From an uncultured Clostridia bacterium (GTDB lineage: Bacteria > Bacillota > Clostridia > TANB77 > CAG-508), in assembly GCA_934167225.1 (NCBI GenBank), contig CAKPLD010000067.1, positions 1 through 5,551 on the forward strand: 5,551 nt of DNA. The letters run 5' to 3'. Of this stretch, positions 1-5,032 are shown piece after piece; the stretch's first letter is position 1, and the number at the start of each line of letters is the position of its first letter. A program made the translations under genes and the position numbers. Below the pieces are notes generated by a model. The model saw nothing but the letters and a program-made list of their open reading frames with translations, was not told the DNA's origin and ran no database searches.

Positions 1-1769
1 CTATGGTACAACTGTATTTCATCAAATATATACACCTCGTTTTTTATTAACTTCCATAAGCATACACCTAGATGGTGCCCACCTTCTCCTGTCGGATTAT
101 AAAGTGTAACTAAAACCACAACTTGTGGGTCGTTAGTAGGTGCAACACCACAAAAAGATGTAACATATTTTCCTGTATTTACACCATCTTCTGAAGTTCC
201 TGTTTTTCCTCCAATTCTATATCCCTCAACTTTAGCATTTTTTCCAGTTCCTTCTGATACAACAGATTCCATCATACTTAAAACTTTTTCTGATGTTTCT
301 TTTGATATTACTGTTCCTCTGTTTTCAACAGGCAATTCTGTTTTTTCACCTGTTTCGGAATTAATTCTAGCCTTAACAATTCTAGGTGTTAACAAATTTC
401 CACCATTTGCTATACTAGAAACTGCGGTAACTAATTGAATAGGAGTAATTTCAAACCTTTGACCAAAACTGATTGTTGCAAGTTCCACAGGACCACACTT
501 GTTTTGTGCAATAAAAATACTATTTGCTTCTCCTGGTAACATAACTCCTGTTTTATTAAGTAGTCCGAATTTTTCTAAATATTTAAAATATGTATCAACC
601 CCCAATTTTTGACCAAGCCCAATAAAAACCGGATTGCAAGAATTCATAAGTCCTTGTCTTAATGACTCACTTCCATGTGGCCTATAGTATCTCCAGCATT
701 TTATACGTGCGCCAGCAACCGTAATTGAGCCAGTACACGCAAACTCTCCACTTTTGTCAGTTTCTGTTATTCCTTCTTCTAATGCTGATGAAGCTGTTAT
801 TAATTTAAAAACTGAACCTGGTTCATATGTATCTGATATGGCTTTATTTCTCCACATTCCTTGTAAATTTTTAGATTTTTCGCTCTGCTCAATATTATCC
901 CAATTATTTTTTAATTCATCATTATTTATTGTGTATGGTTCGTTCAAATTATACGAAGGATATGTTGCCATCGCTAAAATATCTCCCGTTTTGGGATTCA
1001 TAATAACAATATTTCCTCCATCTGTACAACTATTATCTATACATGCCTCGGCTAAATATTTTTCTGCAATAGATTGTATTGTCATATCTATAGATAATAC
1101 TATATCATCACCATTTACAGCAGATGTATACACCTCTCCTTCTGTTCCAATTTCTTCACCTGTTGCATCTGTTTCTCTCGAAATAGAACCTGCTTTTCCT
1201 GATAGAATATCATCATATTTTGCTTCTACCCCATCTAACCCTTGATTATCACCTCCACAAAATCCAATTACTTGAGATGCTAAGTTACTATATGGATAAT
1301 ATCTTTTGCTGTCTTCGTCTATATTTACACCTGTTTCTATTGCATTTTCTATCAACCATGTCCTTAGTTCATCTGCTTTGTCTTTTTCTATTTTCTTTAC
1401 TATCGTTTCAATTGAACTTCTTTTGCTTACTTTTTTTAATACTGTTTCATAATCTAATTCAAATAGTTCTGATAATTTTTTTGCAATCTTCTCTTTGTTT
1501 TCTTTTGCTATATTTGTTGGATTTACACTTACCGTATATGCTGTACTACTAACTGCTAAAGTGTATTTTTCACTCGCATCGTAAATGGTCCCTCTTTTAG
1601 GATTTACTGTTCTTTTTTGCACTAGTTGCTCATATGCAAGAGTTTGTAATTCCTTGCCTTGGATAAATTCTATATAGGCTATTCTTGATATTAATAGTAT
1701 TAATATTAGAAATGCTATGAATAATGCATTTCTCATCTTTTTTTTATTTTTTAGATTTATTGTTTGCAT
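1..1769 (-). CDS. Class B penicillin-binding protein (FtsI/SpoVD type), 3' end cut by window edge
   Basis: Transpeptidase that cross-links peptidoglycan at the division or spore septum, anchored in the membrane with its catalytic domain outside. 589 codons are open from ATG 1769 to the window edge. A short basic N-terminus is followed by one membrane segment (about residues 14-33). The class B signature KRGTIYD (58-64) opens the dimerisation/pedestal domain. The transpeptidase domain begins near DMTIQ (228-232) and carries SVFK (catalytic Ser319, Lys322), SCN (377-379) and KTG (522-524), all at normal spacing. The start has a strong AGGAGG (1774-1779), four bases away; an in-frame ATG at 1736 is a weaker alternative. 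It is the fourth gene of a dcw order, where clostridia carry spoVD or ftsI. The deciding C-terminus (PASTA domain or not) is outside the window. Residues 566-589, after GEGGH, diverge from the family pattern. Confidence 0.93.
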   Translation of the reverse strand, partial: MQTINLKNKKKMRNALFIAFLILILLISRIAYIEFIQGKELQTLAYEQLVQKRTVNPKRGTIYDASEKYTLAVSSTAYTVSVNPTNIAKENKEKIAKKLSELFELDYETVLKKVSKRSSIETIVKKIEKDKADELRTWLIENAIETGVNIDEDSKRYYPYSNLASQVIGFCGGDNQGLDGVEAKYDDILSGKAGSISRETDATGEEIGTEGEVYTSAVNGDDIVLSIDMTIQSIAEKYLAEACIDNSCTDGGNIVIMNPKTGDILAMATYPSYNLNEPYTINNDELKNNWDNIEQSEKSKNLQGMWRNKAISDTYEPGSVFKLITASSALEEGITETDKSGEFACTGSITVAGARIKCWRYYRPHGSESLRQGLMNSCNPVFIGLGQKLGVDTYFKYLEKFGLLNKTGVMLPGEANSIFIAQNKCGPVELATISFGQRFEITPIQLVTAVSSIANGGNLLTPRIVKARINSETGEKTELPVENRGTVISKETSEKVLSMMESVVSEGTGKNAKVEGYRIGGKTGTSEDGVNTGKYVTSFCGVAPTNDPQVVVLVTLYNPTGEGGHHLGVCLWKLIKNEVYIFDEIQLYH

Positions 1770-1773
1770 TTTT

Positions 1774-1779
1774 CCTCCT
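1774..1779 (-). promoter_or_regulatory. Ribosome-binding site of the PBP gene
   Basis: A full AGGAGG on the minus strand lies four bases before ATG 1769. The spacing is short but the match is complete, and it supports this start over the in-frame ATG at 1736, which has no such site before it. Confidence 0.75.
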
Positions 1780-1809
1780 TTCTTTTTTGGATGCTTTCTA
1801 TTAATACCT

Positions 1810-1815
1810 ATTATA
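1810..1815 (-). promoter_or_regulatory. Possible -10 element for the PBP gene
   Basis: A perfect TATAAT on the minus strand lies 40 bases before the PBP start and downstream of the hairpin at the end of ftsL. The hexamer 17 bases upstream (GAATAG) is a poor -35 match, and in DNA this AT-rich the hexamer can occur by chance. It is listed because a promoter here would be needed if the preceding hairpin stops transcription. Confidence 0.25.
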
Positions 1816-1856
1816 TTATTACAAATTTTAGCCTATTCGTATAAATTTATTAAATT

Positions 1857-1903
1857 AAAAAAAATAAGCAATTACCTAACTTTTAGATAATTACTTATTT
1901 TTT
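1857..1903 (-). terminator. Terminator-like hairpin overlapping the ftsL stop codon
   Basis: On the minus strand the arms 1883-1903 and 1859-1879 pair over 21 bp around a 3-base loop (1880-1882), and a run of eight U (1857-1864) follows or forms the foot of the stem. Two positions that would be C-A mismatches in plus-strand RNA are G-U pairs in minus-strand RNA, so the fold suits the direction of these genes. The stem is AT-rich and includes the last codons and stop of ftsL. It could be a weak terminator, an attenuator, or an mRNA 3'-end stabiliser between ftsL and the PBP gene. A run of six T on the other side means it could also act on the plus strand. Confidence 0.55.
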
Positions 1904-2418
1904 AAAATTTTATTTATAATTTTATTATACCATTTTCCATCATTTTCTGTATTATCTGATGTAAGATCTATATCTTCTTTTGATCCTTCTACATAATCTT
2001 TTTTATCTAATGTAACATAAACTTTCTGCCCATTATCTAGCTCTTTCATTCCCAATTTGTCCTTTGCAGCATTTTTTACGTTACTTAGGTTAAGACTGCT
2101 TTCTATACTAACTTCCAACTGTCCATTTGTTTTTTGAATTGAAGCAAGTTTCTCCTTTGATGACTGTATTTCATTAAATCTTTCATTTATTAGTGAACTT
2201 CTATAACTTATCATAAGTAATATCAAGAATATTACAGCGACCAAAGCTACATTTTTGTTATGTTTCTTTTTTTCTATTTTCATTGCTTCTTTTTTTTGTT
2301 TTTCATTTATTTTTATTTGTTTTTTGATTTCTTCTTTTGATTTTTTTGTTTTCTTTGGTTCATATTCTGGCTTAAGTTTTCTTGGTGTTGTTTCATATTC
2401 AAAGTTAAATTCATACAT
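1891..2418 (-). CDS. ftsL: FtsL-like cell-division (septum formation) protein
   Basis: Small bitopic membrane protein of the divisome; family members form a complex with DivIB/FtsQ and DivIC/FtsB and activate the septal PBP and FtsW. The 175 residues comprise a long, very basic Lys/Glu-rich cytoplasmic tail (1-56), one membrane segment (about 57-72), a predicted extracellular coiled coil (about 75-108), then AAKDKLGM (117-124) and QKVYV (131-135), which match the conserved end of FtsL/DivIC domains. A further acidic stretch and a basic end follow. The tail is longer than in short FtsL proteins, as in many clostridia. It lies 45 bases after rsmH and before the PBP gene, the position of ftsL. 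The start is fixed by an in-frame TAA just upstream; GAGGTG (2433-2438) lies 14 bases away, a rather long spacing. Sequence conservation in this family is low, so the name rests on topology plus position. Confidence 0.82.
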   Translation of the reverse strand: MYEFNFEYETTPRKLKPEYEPKKTKKSKEEIKKQIKINEKQKKEAMKIEKKKHNKNVALVAVIFLILLMISYRSSLINERFNEIQSSKEKLASIQKTNGQLEVSIESSLNLSNVKNAAKDKLGMKELDNGQKVYVTLDKKDYVEGSKEDIDLTSDNTENDGKWYNKIINKILKNK

Positions 2419-2463
2419 AAGTTATTTAAATTCACCTCTTTTCGTTTGGTATATTTATCCTCT

Positions 2464-3396
2464 TTATATTTTTTCAAAAATTCTTAATTTTGCACTTTTG
2501 GATCTTGAATTTTCTTTTTGTTCTTCCTCGCTTGCAATTATTGGCTTTTTAGTAATTACTATTCCTAGTTCTTTTGCTCCACATACACAATATGGTATAT
2601 CTTTTGGGCAAGTGCAGATTCCTTTTGCTCTGTTCATTGCTCTTTTTACTGCTCTATCTTCTAGTGAATGAAATGTTATTACACAAAGTCTACCTTTGGT
2701 GTTTAAGACATCTATTGAATTTTTTATTGTATCTTCTAATGGTTTTATCTCGTTGTTTACTTCTATTCGTATTGCTTGAAATGTTCTTTTGCCCGGATGT
2801 CCTTCTTTTGGATTTAGCCTTGGTATTGATTTTTCTATTATTTTTACTAATTCATCTGTTGTTTCTATTTTCTTTTTTCTTCTCTCGATACATATATTTT
2901 TTGCAATATTTCTAGAATATCTTTCTTCTCCATATTCATATATTATATTTGCTAAATGTTCTTCTTTGTAGTTATTTACTACTTCCATTGCTGTTAATCT
3001 TTGAGTTTTGTCCATTCTCATATCAAGTTCATTTGAACCTAAGTAACTAAATCCTCGTTCTCTTTCATCTAATTGATATGATGATACTCCTAAATCTAAC
3101 AGTATTCCATCAACTTTTTCTATTTCTAAATTTTCTAAAATTTCTTTTATATTATCATGATTTCCATGTATGTATTTGACATTTTTATATTCTGATAGAT
3201 TTTGCTTTGCAGCTTGTAATGCTTCTTCATCTCTATCTATTCCTATTAAAAGTCCTTGTTTGGGATCTATTCTTTTTAGTATTTCTCTACTATGTCCTGC
3301 TCCACCAAGTGTTCCATCAACATAGATTCCATCTGTTTTTATGTTTAGTCCTTCTATACATTCGTTTAATAATACTGGCTTATGTTTAAATTCCAC
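2464..3396 (-). CDS. rsmH: 16S rRNA (cytosine(1402)-N(4))-methyltransferase RsmH
   Basis: Methylates N4 of C1402 in 16S rRNA at the ribosomal P site, using S-adenosylmethionine; older name mraW. The 310 residues are full length for the family. The SAM-binding loop DGTLGGAGHS is at 27-36, IGIDRD at 51-56 and LDLGVSS at 100-106. An inserted helical domain follows, then HPGKRTFQAIRIEVNNE near 200-216, the ITFHSLEDR motif near 240, and the cysteine cluster CTCP...CVC that is usual near the C-terminus. The start codon is GTG, giving the canonical MEFKHKPVLLNE beginning; no in-frame ATG lies upstream before it. It follows mraZ after an abnormally long 427-base gap and precedes ftsL by 45 bases. The start has only a weak AAGG at eight bases, while a strong AGGAG lies 35 bases upstream beyond a palindrome. 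Confidence 0.97.
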   Translation of the reverse strand: MEFKHKPVLLNECIEGLNIKTDGIYVDGTLGGAGHSREILKRIDPKQGLLIGIDRDEEALQAAKQNLSEYKNVKYIHGNHDNIKEILENLEIEKVDGILLDLGVSSYQLDERERGFSYLGSNELDMRMDKTQRLTAMEVVNNYKEEHLANIIYEYGEERYSRNIAKNICIERRKKKIETTDELVKIIEKSIPRLNPKEGHPGKRTFQAIRIEVNNEIKPLEDTIKNSIDVLNTKGRLCVITFHSLEDRAVKRAMNRAKGICTCPKDIPYCVCGAKELGIVITKKPIIASEEEQKENSRSKSAKLRIFEKI

Positions 3397-3404
3397 AATT
3401 ATTG

Positions 3405-3436
3405 CCTTATTTAATAATATTAAATAAGTTGCTCCT
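3405..3436 (-). promoter_or_regulatory. Palindrome between strong Shine-Dalgarno and rsmH GTG start
   Basis: AGGAG (3432-3436) is followed on the minus strand by a perfect 10-bp inverted repeat (arms 3419-3428 and 3406-3415, loop 3416-3418). The GTG at 3396 comes nine bases after the palindrome. Linear spacing from AGGAG to GTG is 35 bases; with the hairpin folded it becomes about 12. A second, weaker site AAGG (3405-3408) sits eight bases from the GTG and partly inside the stem. No ATG, GTG or TTG lies at a usual distance from the strong AGGAG, so it does not obviously serve another gene. Confidence 0.5.
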
Positions 3437-3454
3437 TTCTGTGTTTATATGTTT

Positions 3455-3495
3455 TTAGCAACTGGTATTATTTTGAGAAAAATACCAGTTGCTAA
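3455..3495. repeat. Perfect 15-bp inverted repeat with 11-base loop
   Basis: The arm TTAGCAACTGGTATT (3455-3469) is perfectly repeated in reverse complement at 3481-3495. It is richer in GC than its surroundings, so it should fold stably in either RNA. In the direction of the genes (minus) it is followed by A-rich sequence, not a U run, so it is not a normal terminator for mraZ. On the plus strand only four T follow. It could be an RNA stability or processing element, a regulator binding site, or a fragment of a mobile repeat. Confidence 0.8.
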
Positions 3496-3763
3496 TTTTA
3501 CTTATGTATATAAAATTCTTATGTACACTTTTCCTATGTATTTTTTTCCTAGGTTTGTACATATTCTTTTGTTTTATTTTTACTTTGGTATTTTTGACTT
3601 TTGTGCTTTTTTCTTTTGTGAGAAATAGGGATTTCTTTTGTATACTTTACTTTTGTATACCTAATATGTATATTTTCCTTTGGCTTTTCTTTAGTAGATT
3701 TTATTTATCTTTTGTTTTTTACATTGTTTTTCTTACGCATTTTCTTCCTTTGTTTTCTTAACA

Positions 3764-3795
3764 TAATCAAATTCCTGATTAGAGTCTTTTGATTA
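3764..3795. repeat. Short inverted repeat after mraZ
   Basis: TAATCAAA (3764-3771) and TTTGATTA (3788-3795) form an 8-bp stem around a 16-base loop. It has little GC and no U run, so its function is unclear and it may be chance. Confidence 0.35.
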
Positions 3796-3797
3796 AT

Positions 3798-3830
3798 TAT
3801 ATAAACTTTTCTTTATGAAAAGATTATATA
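3798..3830 (-). repeat. Hairpin across the mraZ stop codon
   Basis: The arms 3798-3811 and 3817-3830 pair as 7 bp, one mismatch and 6 bp around a 5-base loop, and include the mraZ stop codon. No U run follows on the minus strand, so it is not a canonical terminator. It resembles the ftsL case in folding over a stop codon, but is weaker. Confidence 0.4.
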
Positions 3831-4249
3831 CCTAGCATTGTCATATTTTCTGCTATTTCATCTAATGAAATTTCTTCGTCTTTTGATTTCCATGTTGCTT
3901 TATTCCATATTTCTAGTCTTGTTCCCACTCCTATTATTATTGCTTCTTTTTCTAGGTTTGCAGATATTCTTAGGTTTGCTGGTATTAAAAATCTTCCTTG
4001 TTTGTCTAATTCGCATTCTGTTGCTCCTGCTAAGAAATATCTTACAAAGTTTCTTGCATTTTTGTCTGATAGTGGTAATAGTTTTAGCTTGTTTTCGAAA
4101 TTTAACCATTCTTCTTGTGAAAAGGCAAATAAACATCCATCTAGTCCTTTGGTTAGAATAAATTTATCTCCCATGTCTTTTCTTAGCTTTGCAGGCATTG
4201 ATATTCTGCCTTTAGCATCTAAGGTATGTTCATATTCACCCATTAACAT
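3824..4249 (-). CDS. mraZ: MraZ, transcriptional regulator of the division/cell-wall cluster
   Basis: DNA-binding protein of the SpoVT-AbrB fold that forms ring-shaped oligomers and controls the promoter of its own dcw operon. The 141 residues are close to the usual length of about 143. Two tandem AbrB-like units are visible, each with its signature: DAKGR (11-15) followed by SMPAKLR, and DKQGR (82-86) followed by FLIPANLR. The start MLMGEYEHT is typical of the family. GGGGTG (4260-4265) lies ten bases before the ATG. It is the first gene of the cluster, behind a promoter and three regularly spaced AGTGG boxes that are its probable own operator. The next gene, rsmH, is unusually far away. Confidence 0.97.
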   Translation of the reverse strand: MLMGEYEHTLDAKGRISMPAKLRKDMGDKFILTKGLDGCLFAFSQEEWLNFENKLKLLPLSDKNARNFVRYFLAGATECELDKQGRFLIPANLRISANLEKEAIIIGVGTRLEIWNKATWKSKDEEISLDEIAENMTMLGI

Positions 4250-4259
4250 AGTTAAATTT

Positions 4260-4265
4260 CACCCC
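4260..4265 (-). promoter_or_regulatory. Ribosome-binding site of mraZ, overlapping an MraZ box
   Basis: GGGGTG on the minus strand, ten bases before the ATG at 4249. Its first bases are the last bases of the third AGTGG box, so protein bound to the DNA repeat and the ribosome-binding sequence share bases. Confidence 0.7.
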
Positions 4266-4288
4266 ACTTTGTACCACTTTTTTCCACT
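4264..4288 (-). promoter_or_regulatory. Probable MraZ operator: three AGTGG repeats at 10-bp steps
   Basis: On the minus strand AGTGG occurs at 4284-4288, 4274-4278 and 4264-4268, exactly one helical turn apart. The latter two read AAAGTGG, matching the AAAGTG[T/G]-N3 repeats described for MraZ in Mollicutes and similar to the TGGG-type repeats in other bacteria. They lie just downstream of the predicted -10, over the expected transcription start, consistent with self-regulation. The direct evidence is the repeat; binding is inferred. Confidence 0.8.
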
Positions 4289-4296
4289 ACGATTAA

Positions 4297-4325
4297 ATTT
4301 TAATACACTTCTTGGTATTTTGCAA
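4297..4325 (-). promoter_or_regulatory. Probable sigma-A promoter of mraZ and the dcw cluster
   Basis: On the minus strand TTGCAA (4320-4325) and TAAAAT (4297-4302) are separated by exactly 17 bases, with four of six and five of six matches to consensus. The expected start falls near 4290, right at the first AGTGG box. AT-richness makes single hexamers cheap, but the spacing and the position against the operator support it. Confidence 0.6.
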
Positions 4326-4507
4326 TAGTTTTTTGAAAAAAAGTTGATTTTTTTTCGGATATCTTGACTTTACATTTAAAGTAGCGATAAATTTTAGGGA
4401 AATTTTATTCAAATTTTTTTGCAAATACTTAGAATAATGCGGTATTAATAATAGTTTAAGTGAAGAAAACGTTTATGGTAGCTTTTTTACGATTTGTCAG
4501 TAATAGG
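4326..4507. other. Intergenic region upstream of the mraZ promoter
   Basis: No coding potential or RNA gene is recognised on either strand. The part nearest mraZ has long A/T runs on both sides (4336-4354) that may act as an upstream promoter element or bent DNA. A small inverted repeat, CTTTA-CATT-TAAAG, lies near 4368-4381. The rest holds nothing I can name. Confidence 0.4.
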
Positions 4508-4550
4508 GAAAAAATGTAGTAAAATCATAAAAATTTTACTACATTTTTTC
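4508..4550 (-). terminator. Strong bidirectional Rho-independent terminator
   Basis: The arms 4508-4525 and 4533-4550 are perfectly complementary over 18 bp with a 7-base loop (4526-4532). The stem core TGTAGTAAAAT is flanked by A6/T6, so on either strand the hairpin ends in a T run. For the minus-strand genes it closes the transcript from 5551 and separates it from the mraZ promoter. The stop codon of the HD-domain remnant (4539-4541) lies inside its stem. Confidence 0.8.
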
Positions 4551-4753
4551 ATTATTATTTTTTAACTGATTTATTAGTGCTTCAGCATTTTTATAAGTAG
4601 CTGAATATTTTCCATATCTTTTTTCAATATCTTCTAACCTTTCTATATAACCAACATCTTCTCCATATTTATTAATTTGCATATCTGCCATATTTAAAAT
4701 ATCTAATCCCTTGCTACTACTAACGAATGTTTTAATCTATCTTCATCTATCAT
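4539..4753 (-). pseudogene. HD-domain phosphohydrolase remnant with internal deletion and frameshift
   Basis: From ATG 4753 the reading MIDEDRLKHSLVVAR resembles the start of small HD-domain hydrolases, but it ends at TAG 4703-4705. In the frame shifted by one base, a 55-residue tail from 4706 to TAG 4539 reads LDILNMADMQ...RLEDIEKRYG...ALINQL, which resembles the C-terminal helices of the same kind of protein (an ADM segment, then RLEDI-x-x-RYG). The catalytic middle, including the His-Asp pair, is absent. Two family-like ends joined out of frame mean an internal deletion. An earlier in-frame ATG at 4780 is possible but has no better ribosome-binding site. The family call is from memory of typical sequences, not a search; if wrong, it is still a broken gene or two tiny ORFs. 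Confidence 0.6.
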
Positions 4754-4763
4754 ATTTTTTCTT

Positions 4764-5000
4764 TCATATTTTTCCAACATATTTCAATGATAATGTTGTC
4801 AATGTAAAACCAATTACGGGAACTAATTAACTTAAAAATATATTATCATAGTTTCTGACTATATACGAATATGCTACAACTACAATATAAGTTACTATGC
4901 AAATACATATTTTTCTAGTCCAACTGGTTTCCCACTTTTTATCTAATTCCACTCTTTTATTTCTATTTTTGATTTCTTCAATTTCTTTATTTAAATCCAT
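4764..5000 (-). pseudogene. Small membrane protein gene interrupted by an in-frame TAA
   Basis: ATG 5000 follows a good AGGAG nine bases upstream and encodes 57 residues. A charged helix (MDLNKEIEEIKNRNKRVELD), then WETSWTRK, then a membrane segment (about residues 31-46, ICICIVTYIVVVAYSY) and a short tail end at TAA 4827-4829. Reading on in the same frame gives 20 more residues, LVPVIGFTLTTLSLKYVGKI, to TGA 4764-4766. These look like the second hydrophobic segment usual in this kind of protein (ETSWTRK..., then LVPxIGFxLSTLSL). The whole would be about 78 residues with two membrane helices, so a single base change probably made the stop. Function unknown. It begins 32 bases after the regulator gene and overlaps the start region of the HD remnant. 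Confidence 0.65.
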
Positions 5001-5032
5001 ACTTTTATACTCCTTTTATTCTTACACTTCTT

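Larger units (their letters stand above)
3397..3823 (-). other. Long non-coding spacer between mraZ and rsmH
   Basis: These 427 bases contain no supportable gene on either strand; the plus-strand open frames are low-complexity Phe/Leu-rich readings of T-rich DNA. As minus-strand RNA it is A-rich and has several inverted repeats (3406-3428, 3455-3495, 3764-3795, 3798-3830), a direct repeat of CTTTTGTATAC at 3635-3645 and 3650-3660, and about six copies of ACAAAAG. No convincing sigma-A promoter was found in it: TATAAT at 3796-3801 and 3823-3828 have no -35 partner. It may be a structured leader of rsmH or remains of decayed or inserted DNA. Confidence 0.6.

Noticed and set aside
754..1552. Two plus-strand open frames of 163 and 110 codons (754-1245 and 1220-1552)
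   Set aside because: They lie antisense to the PBP gene, whose frame carries all catalytic motifs at correct spacing; the plus-strand readings have no family resemblance and no good ribosome-binding sites.
2255..3389. Several plus-strand Leu/Phe-rich open frames across ftsL and rsmH
   Set aside because: They are antisense readings of Lys/Glu-rich genes in AT-rich DNA; the minus-strand genes are well supported.
3635..3660. Repeated CTTTTGTATAC as a CRISPR-like or iteron array
   Set aside because: Only two 11-base copies at 15-bp period; no further units, no spacers and no associated genes.
3489..3761. 90-codon plus-strand frame in the mraZ-rsmH spacer that looks like a membrane protein
   Set aside because: It is a low-complexity Phe/Leu/Tyr reading of T-rich DNA, with no ribosome-binding site and an ATG next to the 15-bp hairpin; hydrophobicity here only reflects base composition.
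3796..3828. Two TATAAT hexamers after mraZ as an rsmH promoter
   Set aside because: No acceptable -35 lies 16-18 bases upstream of either; both fall within the AT-rich arms of a hairpin.
3900..4136. Minus-strand 78-codon frame inside mraZ
   Set aside because: It overlaps mraZ in another frame, is Lys/Arg-rich by composition, and mraZ is unmistakable.
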